In this document: piece after piece, positions 1 through 11,658 of the stretch
Position numbering within the stretch: position 1 is the first letter of the stretch
Layout of the letters: each line of letters opens with the position of its first letter
From: Arbacia lixula
Taxonomy: Eukaryota; Echinodermata; Echinoidea; Arbacioida; Arbaciidae
DNA: 64,000 nucleotides
Assembly: GCA_963669155.1 (NCBI GenBank)
Contig: OZ022587.1
Location: 23,503,074 to 23,567,073, forward strand
Direction of reading: 5' to 3'
The notes under the pieces: model-generated
The model's input: the letters and a program-made list of their open reading frames with translations, nothing else
Databases searched by the model: none
Told to the model about the DNA's origin: nothing
Program-made: the position numbers and the translations under genes

Positions 1-850
1 AAAAAGCATACGAATGATGTGGTGGGTATAGCATTAATGTGATAATTGTATTAATGTGATAATAATGACTGTGATACATGCCATGCTGGCATCATTTTGG
101 TGATGGAATGACTCAATATGGTAAGTTGAAATGTAACAAATACACATTTCTTAAAGTTGTTAAAATAATTGTTGTTTTTAAATATATGTTATCTTGAAAT
201 GCATTTGGCAGCAATAACATATGGAGGTGGAAGCAAAACAACAAAGTAAAAAAGAAATATACATTTTTGTGTGGGTCTGACTACAATAAAGGGATATTTT
301 TTTTTGCACAACTGAATCATTTGTAATTATGACCACCTTGCATGCACCACCAAAACATTGAACACTGAGTGTTGAATCTTTCCTCCAAAATGATTTCAGC
401 TAAAATCCTGCTCGGAATGTTCATTATCACATATTTCTAATTTAAGCCTGTGCATATTTGCCATATCACAGTGGTAACGGGACAGACGAGTCCTGTTGCC
501 AACGTGCTGTGGCAAAATTAATTGTACAGGTCAAATTTTCTGAAGCGTACAAAACCTTGTAAAGTGGAAATCAATACATTCCTTTGATATTTTATTATTA
601 TTGGCTGGTTTATTTAAGAGACAAAAATGGAATTTAAGAGATTTATGCAAATGTTACAGTAAATGCAACAGAAATGTACCTATTACTGTGGACAGACCCA
701 TGTGTGTATTGACTTCTGGTTACGTGCCAGTGAGCAGCCTGGTATCTACATTTTCACTGGAAAGATGACTATTTGACATTTTAATTTTAAATATTTAGAA
801 GACAAACAGTTACCACAATGTAGATAAAAAAAAAACTCTGTTACATTACT
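1..850. other. AT-rich non-coding stretch
   Basis: I see no coding exon, RNA gene or recognisable transposon here. The stretch is AT-rich with short homopolymer runs. It lies downstream of the last visible gene A exon, so it may be intron of that gene or the 3' flank of the Myb-like relic that follows. Confidence 0.4.
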
Positions 851-891
851 GACCTCTCTTGCGTTTCCCCAACAGTCTCACACGCTCTTTT

Positions 892-1260
892 CTACATCTC
901 GGCTGCCTGGGTCTTCTTGTGCGCCTCACCTGAAGCATCCTCCACGCTGCTTTCCATGTCCACTTCCTCCTGTATCAGATCTTGGCCAATCTCCCTCATC
1001 TTTTTTTCCGTCAGCGTCTCCTCCACCAAGATACCACTCGCTCTCCTTTCCTTGTTGTTCTTTTATTTCTGCTAGTAGCTCACCCTCTCCCTCACTGCAG
1101 ATTGGTTAACCCACATCCGAGGGCAGATATTGTCTGCAATGGTGTTACATGCTCTGCCCCTCTCCCTGACTTGTAGCGAAATGCCTCTGCCATCACCACC
1201 TCTCCCATCAAGAACATGTCCTTCTCGCTGATGTCCTCTCCATGATGTCCTGATTGTTGC
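892..1260 (-). pseudogene. Decayed Myb/SANT-like DNA-binding gene, probably transposon-associated
   Basis: Read on the minus strand, three adjacent frames together give a familiar order: a helix with MFLMGEVVMAEAFRYKSG, then NTIADNI followed by AVRERV, then an acidic SGILVEE segment and a tail ending at a stop at 894. From memory this is the layout of a Myb/SANT-like protein family common in corals, sea urchins and amphioxus, where a short R-x-W-x-x-I helix precedes a V-R-x-R helix and an acidic region beginning SGI. At least two frameshifts (near 1,165 and 1,070) separate the parts, so it is not intact. A possible splice acceptor (tttctccag) precedes the first part at 1,261. The link to Harbinger-type transposons is inference. 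It could instead be a decayed host gene. Confidence 0.45.
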
Positions 1261-1383
1261 TGGAGAAAAAATTACACACAAAAAAAAATTGTGTACGTAC
1301 ACTCGATTACATAGACCAATGTACTGCACATGTACATGTATATGTACGCTCCAGCTCACATGAATTGGCATAGGGAAAGAGAA

Positions 1384-1548
1384 AGGAAAGAAATTAAGGG
1401 AAGGAGCCGCAGTTTTAAACCGCGGTATATTTTCTCCAGTTCAGCATGAAACATGATGTTTTAACCTAAAAAGCATCATGTTTCATGCTGAACTGGACAA
1501 AATATACCGGTTTAAAATTGTGGCTCCTTCCCTTTCTTCCCTTTCCCT
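1384..1548. repeat. Hairpin-forming inverted repeat, MITE-like
   Basis: Two arms of about 75 nt (1,384-1,458 and 1,473-1,548) are reverse complements with few mismatches, separated by about 14 nt. The arm core is gttcagcatgaaacatgatg. The outer parts are purine-rich on one side and pyrimidine-rich on the other. No clear target duplication was found. A single-strand transcript would fold into a long hairpin. Confidence 0.7.
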
Positions 1549-1924
1549 ATCTTAATTCCTTTGAGCTATAGTGTACATACATGCACAGGACAATCATAAA
1601 TCTCCCATTCCCCCACAAAACATCAAATTACATAACATGCTAATTCTATCACAATAACAATTTATCAAAACAGGTTCCTCAAATCATCTTATGACAACTT
1701 CTTTTTAAAACAAGCGTTTTCCATTTTCAAAAGTCATGAAACTCGAGAGGAATCAGTATTCTCGTTAGTTAGAACAATAACATGTTTGAAATGTCAGCCG
1801 GCTTCGCTAACATTTTAAGGACAGGTGAAGAACTATCCTTGCTTACTTTTAAACCGAGCACTGAGGCCGAGCACGAGTGAGCCCTGGCCCATGCAGAACC
1901 TACGGTCATGACGCTTTCATGTTT

Positions 1925-2990
1925 AACGTGCTCCGCCGCTGAGAGTTCCTCTCAATTTCCAATACTCTTTCTGACACTAGTAATAGTTACGCATGTTTTG
2001 TGACTGACACCCCATTTACATACGTTCAACATGTGAAAACACAGAAGCGAATGAATGTCACCTTGAAACCGACCCGGTTTCGGTCCACCTCTGGAGGTAG
2101 TTTGAGGCCATGCAGCCTCGAGGCGGTATGAAACTGCCTCCTCCTTAATGTAGACACAAAGCAGACTGAGCCTGAGGCAGGCTTTCAGGAGTCGCGTGAT
2201 CATTAGATTGCTCAATATGCCTAATAATTTGGATACGTCATCGATCCTGCTTTATTGACCTCAGTATCGCACGCTTTCAACTTGTATCTTTGTCAGGAAC
2301 ACTGGAAAAACAAACTTATCGTAAAAATAATAAAATTAGTTCATTTGTTTTGTGATTGATTTTGCTTCGCATCATCAAACTTCATAGCTACAGAAAAATG
2401 CGTCCAAAACAGAACAGAACTGCAGACCGATGAAAAGCGCTAAATGAATATTATATTAGTAGCGAAATCGCGTACTAATGAAAATCACCAAATTTGAGAT
2501 CGAACACAAAGTCAAAGACGGCGCAAAACATCAAACTTATGAAAGTCTTTCCGCAGACTGGCCCTGACGCCATATGTGTAAACAGGGGTTGGCAAGATAG
2601 TTCAAGGCAGCGTCAGGCTGACCTTATTTCTGCTATGTACTGTGTAAACACATTTTTTTGGAGATGGCTTGACGCCGGATAGACTGAAAAATCTGTCTCT
2701 GTAGGACGTTGGGTCCGCGTCCGCTGAGATTGCATCTGGCTCCTCTGAATGCTCCTAGTATAGGGGTATATCCGAAAATGCAATTTCGATTAAAGAATGC
2801 CCTGAATGAGACGGATTATTCCTGTCTAGATGCCGGCGTGATTGTGAGGTCAACTTGATGAAGCCTGCCCATGACTGAGTAAATGGTGTCTTAAACTCTG
2901 GTGATGCTGCAGAGTTCAAGCAGCTAAAACAAGGGTGCTGAGCAGAGAACAATAGCAACATGCACTGAACTTTCAGCGGCGGAGCACAAT
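1925..2990. repeat. Possible TIR-bounded non-autonomous element
   Basis: A segment near 1,925-1,948 (cgtgctccgccgctgagag) reappears inverted at 2,967-2,990, and weaker similarity extends outward on both sides, for example the gctgaggc and catgca words. This suggests a decayed element of about 1.1-1.3 kb. No target duplication or protein was recognised, and the outer ends are unclear. Confidence 0.35.
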
Positions 2991-3399
2991 AAAAATGACC
3001 CAGAAATCACTCTTGCTCAGGCAATCCTGCATAGCTCTGCACTCTGCAGCCTCAGCGATAGCACACCGGGCATTACGCTCGGGCTGTCTGCCCGGAGCGT
3101 CGGCATAGTTTAAGTCAGGAGGTGCAGAACAACTGGGATACGTCTCAGAGCAATTACAATTGAATCACAAGGAATACCATACAAAGTCAATATATGATAC
3201 CTACCCAAACCTTGTGGAGTGTCATTTTGATGAGTTAAAGGAAGTTAAACTCAAGATAACTTCTAAATCTATCTCCTTTCGGTTGCTTAGCCTGTGCGGA
3301 TTGTTGTCACTCCATTACGCCGCGTATATTGTATTGTTGAATGACTACGGCTGTACGTACCGCTCAGCGCGTGAAAAAAAATTCACGACGAAGTTCGCA

Positions 3400-3595
3400 A
3401 TAAATTTGCGACGATCGCGAATTTATCGTGAATTTATTGTAAATGTATTGTGAATTTATTGTGATATTGTCAATTTATGTAAAAATTGTGAATATATTGT
3501 GAATATATTGTGAATTTATGTAAAAATTGTGAATATATCATGAATATACTGTGAACTTATTGTGAACCTATTGTGAATATATCATGAAAAAAGCT
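3400..3595. repeat. AT-rich minisatellite with 11-bp unit
   Basis: The motif attgtgaattt and close variants (attgtgaatat, atcatgaatat, attgtgaacct) repeat in tandem through this stretch, interrupted by atgtaaaa segments. The array is degenerate. Open frames across it are a consequence of the repeat and are not considered genes. Confidence 0.7.
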
Positions 3596-3599
3596 CGTC

Positions 3600-4284
3600 C
3601 GGGCCACTATATACCACAGACACAGACAGAGAGACAGGAGAAAAGAATGCGCGGTGGTCGTCTATTACTTACATCTATTACTTATGAAATAAATATGACA
3701 AACATGACCCCGTTCCGGGAAAATGTAAAAAATGACGAAATAGATGGAACAATATAAAACCTTGATCTACATGTATTATCACAACACAGACATTTAACTG
3801 TGGTAGACATTCCACGATGTTAAATTGTTAATTCTATTTTGTTTATTATATTGCTATGGGAAAAGAAACGTTAACCGCTTTCTATTAGGCTTATGTTCTT
3901 CATGTAATATATATATATATATAAAGTAAATGTGCGCCTTTTACACATACACTATTGATTTGGAAAAGGCTACAAAATGTGAAACTTATGACAAGCAACA
4001 CAGAAATGGTGACATGATACATGTGAATCGTCCTACCTAACATGCCTAATGTAACCTAACAGGTAGTCTAATTACTGATGCTAAGACCCGAATGAAGCAA
4101 TACTGTTTAAATTACAAGGAGTATTATAATTCGTTTAAATAATGAAGATTAATTGTGTTCTCCTTCAAATATACTTGTATGATCGTGATGCAATTATGAA
4201 TAAAAAAAGGTTTCACAAATTTTTGAATTTCAAATGCACGTTTTCAACCGGATCAAAGTGCTATTGAATCATAAAATAAGGTAC
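3600..4284. other. Non-coding stretch left of the last visible LRR exon
   Basis: AT-rich sequence with a short (AT)n run near 3,909-3,923. On the gene A model this is intron downstream of the LRR exon that ends at 4,285. I found no further LRR exon here, so the receptor must continue past the left edge or in an exon I could not see. Confidence 0.4.
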
Positions 4285-4455
4285 CTGTGCTTCAGGAGCC
4301 ACCGACGCCAGTGCTGTGAAGCAGTCGTTATGAAAGGAACAGTTGAAGAGACCGACCTTAGTCAGACGAGGGAGTCTGCCAATGAACAGACCTAGATCAC
4401 GTGATGCAGAAGCATTCTCGTAGAGCTCTATCCACCCCAGTTGTAAGCTCTCGAT
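4285..4455 (-). CDS. Gene A, LRR exon (57 codons, phase 0-0)
   Basis: This exon encodes about two leucine-rich repeats: an IESLQLGW strand, then SRDLGLFIGRLPRLTKVGLF, then HNDCFTALASVAPEAQ. The acceptor is gattttggacag before ATC, and the donor is CAG followed by GTACCT. It aligns well with the 54-codon exon at 9,326-9,487: both carry S-R-D, a later L-x-x-V, then H-x-D-x-F-x-x-L-A and a final Gln, and both are phase 0 at each end. Such interchangeable exons are expected where LRR number changes by exon duplication. In NLRs the LRR region is the likely ligand-sensing or autoinhibitory part. Further LRR exons and the stop codon must lie beyond the left edge. Confidence 0.75.
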
Positions 4456-5599
4456 CTGTCCAAAATCATAATAAAAAAGCAATCTGAAATATGAAGATGG
4501 AAATGAAAACAAACATATTTGTGCATGAAAAGTGTAATTGTACTTGATTTCTTCTTTCATTTTCTGCATTTTCATTCAACTAATGTCATATTTATTTAAT
4601 ACCTGTTTGCAATTCAGTTTAGCGGTCCGACAACATGCAGTGCAAACCATGTGAAATGATATTAATGAGAAGCAATTTTTTTTTCATTTTGCAAACGATA
4701 CTTCAATGTCAATTATTAACACACGGACTAGGAAGCTGAACGTTTTCCCGCTAACAAACCCCAATCAACGATTATCCATCGCATGCTACTCTAACATTCC
4801 TTCAAATGCAATTTTACATTTCACTATGCACGCCCCTTTTCAGGCTATCATCAACATGAGCAACAATGACCAAGCCTGTCCTGCTAGAGCCTCTAGTATT
4901 GTCGGAATAATTACATCGGGCAGCTTGTTTGTGATGAAAAGAGATTTTACTATACTACAATATGGTTTGTGAGTACATTTACTGAGTGAAAAGAAAGGTA
5001 TAGTAAGAGAGTGACGAATACAACTAGTGCAAGGGGCGCCGGAGTGGGGGGGGGGGGGGGGGGGAGGGGGACAAGTACAAACTCAAGAATCTTCGTCATT
5101 ACTGTTATAATAAATTAGGGAAAACACGCTTCTTTGACGCCATTAACTGTTGCACATTATGACTACGATGAATTAAGACACTTTCAATTTTGTGTTAGGC
5201 ATTTCTACTATACAGTGTTAAAGACAGGGTAGAATTTTTGGCAGGTCAAAAATAATATTTTTTGTAATGAAATAAGGAATAAGAAGGAAAATGCTATGTA
5301 ACCCCACCCCCCCCCACACACACACCCAATACACAACCTCGCATACACATACACACCATACTGTAGTCTTGAATATTCATTAAAGCACAGTAGCCAATAA
5401 CAGAGGCCGTCTCATGAAAACTGCCCCGTGTACAGAGTGAATGGCAAAAAAAGTGTGTCAGAAAGAGTGTGTCAGATGAAGTGGGTCAGGAAATGGCGTA
5501 ACCCGTTATTAATCAAATAGATGTGTTTTGAGGTTCGATTTTAGGTTGTTTACGGATGGTGCTTTCCTAACTGCCTAACTTTCAGGGGTTCCAGAGCTT
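4456..5599. other. Intronic stretch with G-run and C-rich microsatellite
   Basis: No exon or transposon protein was recognised. It contains a G homopolymer run near 5,046-5,063 and a C-run/CA-rich patch near 5,302-5,330. The open frame on the plus strand near 4,706-4,972 has no recognisable motif and is not accepted as a gene. Confidence 0.4.
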
Positions 5600-6260
5600 G
5601 GGGGCTACACAAGCAAATGCTCGATCACCTAGCGTTACTTCTGTTTTGAAGGATGGAATCTGTAAAAAGCAGAGGATCAGTTGAACTGCGCAAATTGCGA
5701 CCATGATCATGATGATTACTGCTTTTATACCTCAATATTTCTGTAATGTAGCCAGGAGCTCGACCAAGAAGTGCTTTGTATACAATTAGTAAGTCTTTGA
5801 ATGATATTATCTGCCTTCTTGGTAACCTATGTGGGTTTCTTAGTATTGGTGTGATTCGTGAACCAAATATAAGCCTTGCACAGGTGCTTTGCACCCTCTG
5901 CAATTTCAATAATTGAGAGTCAGGGATCCCACACAGGAGACTACATTAATCCAATTTGCTAATGATGCATGCATGAACAATCTCTTTTGTAACATCCATA
6001 TCTAAATATTTTCAGATTCGACGAATGTTATAGACCATGTAATATGCCGATTTACAAAAATATGTTCGTCACATTCAACTCTGTATCGAACTGTACACCA
6101 AGATTCCTAGCATCAACAGATGGTTGTATCAGAGAGCCTCCAATTGAAACACCATTTAAAATAATTTTGGATGTTTGCTTAGTTGTGCCAATTATCATCA
6201 ATTCAGTTTTACTATCATTTGTCATGAGCCTATTCTCTAGCATACATCCACGTACATAGC
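5600..6260 (-). mobile_element. Fragment of a non-LTR retrotransposon, reverse transcriptase C-terminal part
   Basis: Minus-strand translation gives the typical region downstream of the RT catalytic core. First comes NDSKTELMIIG with a following NLGVQFD (about 6,190-6,070). After a broken stretch comes LQRVQSTCARLIFG, then IISFKDLLIVYKALLGRAPGY and RNLRSS (about 5,890-5,660). These are the LxxVQxxxARL and FKxLLxxYKALxGxAPxY motifs of CR1/Jockey-type elements. Stops and frame changes between the two parts show it is dead. It lies in the intron between the two visible LRR exons of gene A, in the same orientation as the gene. Confidence 0.75.
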
Positions 6261-7054
6261 CAATACATGTACATGTTTCTAGACGTGATACAGCTTGCTC
6301 TTGAGCATGCTCAGTTGGACTGAAAGATGTACTGAGCCAAAGGTATATTGGAATATAATCGTTTCTACCAAGGAGGTCATCATAGCCGGAGGTTTTAATA
6401 CATTTAGTTTGTATGGTTCTCATCTTCTCCTTTCGGTGGTAGATAATTAAGATGTACTGAGCCAAAGGTATATTGCAATATTTCATATTATTTTTACCAA
6501 GGAGGCTTTATTATAGGTATCAAGTTCACTTTATAATGTGAACGAAGCTTAGCTTCGAATAAAGAGTGAACGCAAAAATTAAGAGTTTGCACCAATCTGT
6601 GCTCTCAAAGATACACGCCAGTAAGTAGTGGTCACAATGGAATAAGCCCCAACCTACATGTAAAGGAGCATTCAATTCACTACATAACGGGATGAGTGGG
6701 AGGATTAAGGGAAGCAATAAAAGGTATTGTCGATGGAGAGAGGCAAAGTGAATACCTCTCTCAAGAAACCACATGCATATTAAGTTGGGCAAGGGAGCGC
6801 CAGTACCACTGGTAGCTATGATTGATGTTCATGAACTCCAACACTAAGATGTGCTAATGTATTTCAAAACCAATTTCACTTTGTATGTCCATGGACCCAT
6901 CATAGATGGACTGGACTCAGATCTACTTCCTTTGATCTATGATGACCACCGCCTCATAAAAATTCAAGACTTCCAGTTTTTTTTTTTAAACAATACGCTG
7001 TATTTCTAATTAGGCAGTGCCCTCTTCTGAATATCAAAATTAAATTCTGGTTTG

Positions 7055-7400
7055 AGAAATAATAATGATAATAATATTCAATTTTTAGAGACGCATAATA
7101 CCATTCAAATAGTCTATATGCGAGTGAAAGTAAAAACTGGTCATTTGAGATTTTGAAAATAACTAATAATTATCAAACAGATGCGTCTTTAGTCTTGATT
7201 TGAATTGATCCAAGTCTGTCAATGATCTGATGCCTTGGGGGAGATTATTCCATAATTTGGGTACCGTATTTGCATAAGCTCTATCACCGAATGTCTTAGA
7301 TTTTACACGAATTTCAGAGAGAAGATTTTTTTTTTATTGAGAACGAAGATTACGACTAGGCTGGTATGTCAACCGTTCAGCCTTCGCTGAAATATGATTG
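7055..7400 (-). mobile_element. 3' end of a CR1-like retrotransposon
   Basis: The minus strand reads TFGDRAYANTVPKLWNNLPQ followed by GIRSLTDLDQFKSRLKTHLF (about 7,340-7,180). This is the conserved C-terminal end of CR1-like ORF2 (F-x-x-x-A-P-x-L-W-N-x-L-P then F-K-x-x-L-K-T-x-L-F). A short (ATT)n/(ATC)n-type tail follows at about 7,080-7,062, as expected for a CR1 3' end. The rest of the element is missing (5' truncated). Confidence 0.7.
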
Positions 7401-8179
7401 CCCAATGTGCGATATGGAGGCATTTCTCTGACATGCTTTCTACAGTATTCTCGATTTATCACAAAAACGAAACAACACTATAATATGACATTCACAGTAT
7501 CATTAAAATATTAACTACTACTGCACATGCACTCCAGTACATGAAGTGGTTCTGAAATCTGCTGCGCATACAGAATATATATTCCTCAAATTGCATCCCA
7601 AATTTGTCTTGCACATTTGGCGGCGGTCGTCACTGGATCAAAGAACCAAACGCGTCAAATATTCTATGGTGCTATCAATGAACGCGACTATTGTAGGAAT
7701 AAATTACTCTTCGTGCCGACTCAAGTTCTAGCACCTTCCTGTTTGTCAGTGCAATGAGTTTTCTCACACTCAAAAGTTGGAGTTAGGGAGGTCAGTCTAA
7801 GGGTGTGTCATCCGCTTAAAACAAAGGCTTATGTTATTCGCAGAGAGCAGGAGTTTATGAAAGAGTTGTAGGTTGTTAACGTCTACTTCCCCCTTTCTCT
7901 CTATTCCTATCTCTCTCGCTCATTCTCCGTCTCTCTCCTTCTACATCACCCCTCTCCTTACATTATAGGGATTCCTAGTTTTTCAAGATGATATGCACAA
8001 TGATTTATTATTGTTCAGTATCCTGTACAATATGCACCAGCCTTCTCTTGGCAGTGGTCACTAGGGTCAATGCTCTCTCTCTCTCTCTCTCTCTTTTTCT
8101 CCACATTTTTATTTGACTAAGTTGCCTTGTAAGACCAGAACCTACAGAAGGAAAACTGGTACACACTATCGTTCTCTTT

Positions 8180-8595
8180 TATCGGCCCAACTTGCTCCCG
8201 TATGAAAATCGCTCACAATGTAACCCCAATATCTTTAAAGAACGACTTAAAACCCATCTATTCAAAGAGGCATACATGTATGTGTGATTATGAATTGTGT
8301 TAAGCTTGCAGCTGCAACTTTTCATAATCTTCTTTTTTTCTTATGTATCTTGATTAGTCAATCATTTCTGTAATCTGGAATTTAAGATGCAAATGTTAAT
8401 TAGTCTTTTATTTCTATAATTTAAGATGTACTTTGATCTCTGTTCAGTTAAATTGTATTGCATGATGTACATGGTATGTAAATAAACAATTAGATGTAAA
8501 ATATAAATTTAAGTCCCTCCATGTAAAGTGCATTGAGAATTCCATCGGTTTTGAAATGCGCTATATAAGAAACATTTATTATTATCATTATTATT
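8180..8595 (+). mobile_element. 3' end of a CR1-like retrotransposon
   Basis: The plus strand reads NIFKERLKTHLFKEAYMYV then a stop at 8,283-8,285, which matches the CR1 ORF2 terminus. The 3' UTR ends with gcgctatataagaaacattt followed by (ATT/ATC)n at 8,574-8,597. It is 5' truncated. Orientation is opposite to gene A. Confidence 0.7.
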
Positions 8596-8599
8596 ATCG

Positions 8600-9325
8600 G
8601 ATTTAATCCTCTGAACCAATACAGGGTGCAGTGAGAAGAGTTTTATATTAAGATCTCAGCCAACCATGGTGTCGTTAAGGGGACAGGAAGCGACCAAAGA
8701 AGTTGATTGGTTGAATGGTCGTGTGTATGTAACGTAGTTTGGGTGGTACATATAAACATTAATGCACTTGCAAACGAGTTGCTGAGAAGTAGAATATCTA
8801 CATGTAGGTAGTATGTCATTACTTAGAGTGAATGTGTATCAGTAAACAAATATACTTAATATACTGTATCTGCATGAGGTTTCGATCGGACGAACAATGG
8901 ATATCGATTGATAATTTTGATCTCTACTTTTATCAAAGACCCTGACAGGGATAAGTTAGTGAAACAGATCCCAAAGATATCAAATGAAATGTGGATGCTT
9001 GGATAAGCAATATAAAACAAGAATATTCAGGTGAAAACATATCATAGTGAGATTTAGAACACAATTTAGGAATAGCAGTAATCAAGTTGGCAGTTTTAGA
9101 AGTAAAAACACTTTAAATTAATTAACAATGTTGGGTTACATGAGGCTTTCATGGATCAATGACATGTGAAGATGCTTATGAAGTATTGATAAATGTATAT
9201 CAATGAACATGAATTGGTAATTTGTACTTATGTAAATAGATTATTCTATGCTCTGACTACGAGAGATTGTCCTTTTCCTTCTATTTAAAATTGCAATCTC
9301 ATGAAGAGGGTGGCTACATACATAC
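8600..9325. other. Intronic stretch, nothing recognised
   Basis: AT-rich sequence without a supported exon, repeat array or transposon protein. On the gene A model it is part of the intron between the two visible LRR exons. Confidence 0.4.
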
Positions 9326-9487
9326 CTGTGAGGACTGAGCTTGATCCGCAAGCACTGTGTAGAAGTCGTCGTGCATCTTTGCGCCTTTCCTCATCCGTAC
9401 CTCCCGAAGGGACTCTGAAGTACAAATGCAGTCAGCCACGTCACGTGACACGGTGCGCCCGCAGCGTCTCTCGAGGGTCAATGTTTT
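9326..9487 (-). CDS. Gene A, LRR exon (54 codons, phase 0-0)
   Basis: The exon starts after ttcaattcataag with AAA ACA TTG and reads KTLTLERRCG, then SRDVADCICTSESLREVRM, then KMHDDFYTVLADQAQSSQ. The donor is CAG followed by GTATGT. The reading frame has no stop, and its phases fit both the NACHT exon upstream (phase 0) and the next LRR exon. Its pattern S-R-D, L-R-E-V, H-D-D-F-Y-T-V-L-A, Q matches the exon at 4,285-4,455 position by position, which is the main evidence that it is real. The acceptor is the weakest part of the call, because the polypyrimidine tract is broken by purines. It encodes the first full LRRs after the NACHT module. Confidence 0.7.
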
Positions 9488-10099
9488 CTTATGAATTGAA
9501 CAAGACGCACAAAGTCAAGACATCTGAATGGCTACAATAATTAAGCGTATTGCGATAAACATGTCAAATGTAGTTTGAAATTCCTTTAGGAGATTCAAGT
9601 TTATCATTTGATATAAACATGTTTTTAAGTCGGGATCTCATTACTGATTACAACATATCTCCTTATCAAAGTTTGATTTAATCGTGCAACTAGTCACCAT
9701 TATCGTTTTGATACAACTCCATCGAGGACACTAAAAGTGCTTAAATTATGAAATGTATATTTGTGACCAATATAAGCATGCCTATTGACATTTTACATTA
9801 TGACGGTGACATTTATACGTCGAATTGCTTTCGTTTGCATCTTTTGGTTAGCGGTGCAATTCTGTAATTGAACCGTGGCCTGCGGTAAAAAGAAAATATA
9901 ACGCAAGAGTTAAACGTCGTTTTGTTCACCTTCTTTTTTTTTTTTTTTTTTACCAGCCAGGACTTATGAATTCAATAACATTTCGTGCACTAAGGGTTCA
10001 TGGGGTTGAGATGTGACAGGTACTTTCCTATGGGTCTGTCTAAAAAGAAATGAGCTGATGAGAAAAAGAAATAAATCACATTCCGATTGCCCATCTCAC
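9488..10099. other. Intron between NACHT and first LRR exon
   Basis: The interval has a poly(T) run near 9,931-9,951 and otherwise AT-rich sequence. It is bounded by the donor CTG/GTGAGA at 10,100 and the acceptor at 9,488. I see no other feature in it. Confidence 0.6.
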
Positions 10100-11658
10100 C
10101 AGGTTCAGGCATCCCACGATGTACAGGTAGCCGGATACCGTGTGCGCCGGCATGCCGGTGATGTTTGCATCTATCGTCAGGTCTCTGATCTTGCCTACCG
10201 TGGTGTGCTTTACAGCTGTTATTGCTTTGGGGTCGTGACACTCAAACGCTAAGTCTACGATGAACATATCTACACCCCCCTTCTTATCAACCCGAGAGAT
10301 GATGTCAAGACCAGCACCAATGTTCAACGCAGATGTAAAGTATAGAAGCAATTTATACTCAGTGTGATCAGTGAGAAGCTGCTCGATCAACCCTTCGTAT
10401 TCCGGACGGTTTGTTTGGTAGAGCGATGCTAAGTACGACCCGGCCAGGTACTCCTGGAAGAGTTTGTGAGGGAACTGCACATAGCACTGTCCATGGTTGC
10501 CTGGCTTTCTGTGTCGTCTTTCTGGAATGTGCCTTTCACGAGACAGAACTCCTGTCCTGCAACCTGCTTCCACTGAACCTGGACTCTCCCTGAATTCTTC
10601 TTCCGGGAAGACGAGCTGCGTCTCTAGCAGGCCATGGAGTGCGATCTTACCGATCGACTTGAAGAGGGCAAGAATGGCTTCACGGGTTGGTTGAAGTGTC
10701 ACATCGTCGTACGAATCGCAATGTTTCGCAATGTAGTGATCAATCAGGAAATCGATCATCTCGCGGAAAAGCTGCGAATAAGTCTTCAATTTGCGCATTG
10801 CAAGACGTCTCTCTCCGTCATAATCTCTCCACATGATGCAAAGCATAGCCGCGAAGATTGGGAAGGGAGACATGCTCTCTGCGATGACGTCATTATGTTG
10901 CATAAACTGAATGAGGTCAGTAGCTGAAGCTGTGTCATCAGCAAAGAACTTCGTGATGTAGGATGCTAGGTTCTCGGGAGTGAACCCTTCAACTGCGATG
11001 AATGCGTATGCTTTTCTTAGATCCTTGCGGTGTCGTATCTCATCTGCCCTCCAAGGGCGTGACGTCACGAGAACTGTAGTGGCCTCGAATTGGCGTCTGT
11101 GCATAATCCTAGCCATAGCTTCAGCACTCTCCAAGTCACCACCATACTCGTCTAAGCCGTCGAATACAAGAAATGCGTCGTTCTTGTGGGTCAAGATGTA
11201 CTTGTCTATTCGCCAAGCGTCTATGGGGTTGCTATCAGGAAGGTAGCTCCTAATGACGTCACCCACGGTCATATCCTTAGCATGGCGAAGTAGCACTACT
11301 AGAACCAGCTTGAACTGTTGAAAGCACCTGCCATTCAACCAGTCCCACGCTATCTTGGAGCATAGCGTGGACTTTCCAGCTCCCCCTTCTCCCTCAAGCA
11401 ATAGACGTTTGGGGTAGACGCCGTTGACCTTGGTATCCAGTAGCTTACTGTAATCTAGCGGGACTCTTTGTGTCGTGCTCCTTACTTCTTCTTCCAGTTT
11501 GAGATTGGTGAAAATGTCTTCAAACTGTACGAGGCAGTCAAATTTTAAAGGGTCCACTTGGATTTGACAAAGATGTAAGGCGTAGTACTCCTTTAAGTCT
11601 TCAGCTAACCGTTGGACATCCTCATCCGACAGAGAAGAAAATGTGCCAGTATCAAGCC
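10100..11658 (-). CDS. Gene A, NACHT NTPase exon of NLR receptor (519 codons)
   Basis: A single long exon carries the whole NACHT module, joined to the Death exon by a split Gly codon. The acceptor is ttttccgcag before GG CTT GAT, and the donor is CTG followed by GTGAGA. In model numbering, the Walker A loop GEGGAGKST is at 464-472, the Walker B-like FLVFDGLDEY at 537-546, and the sensor-type TSRPWR at 573-578. The winged-helix end carries FPHKLFQEYLAGSYLAS. All key nucleotide-binding residues are present, so the ATPase may work. NACHT domains bind ATP or dATP and drive oligomerisation of cytosolic sensors. The last 35 residues begin the first LRR (LTIDANITGM). There is no Met at the exon start, so it is an internal exon and not a separate gene. 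Confidence 0.92.

Noticed and set aside
10076-11557. A separate NACHT gene starting at GTG 11,557
   Set aside because: The frame is open 33 codons further upstream to a good acceptor whose phase fits the Death exon. GTG is not a plausible start for an animal gene.
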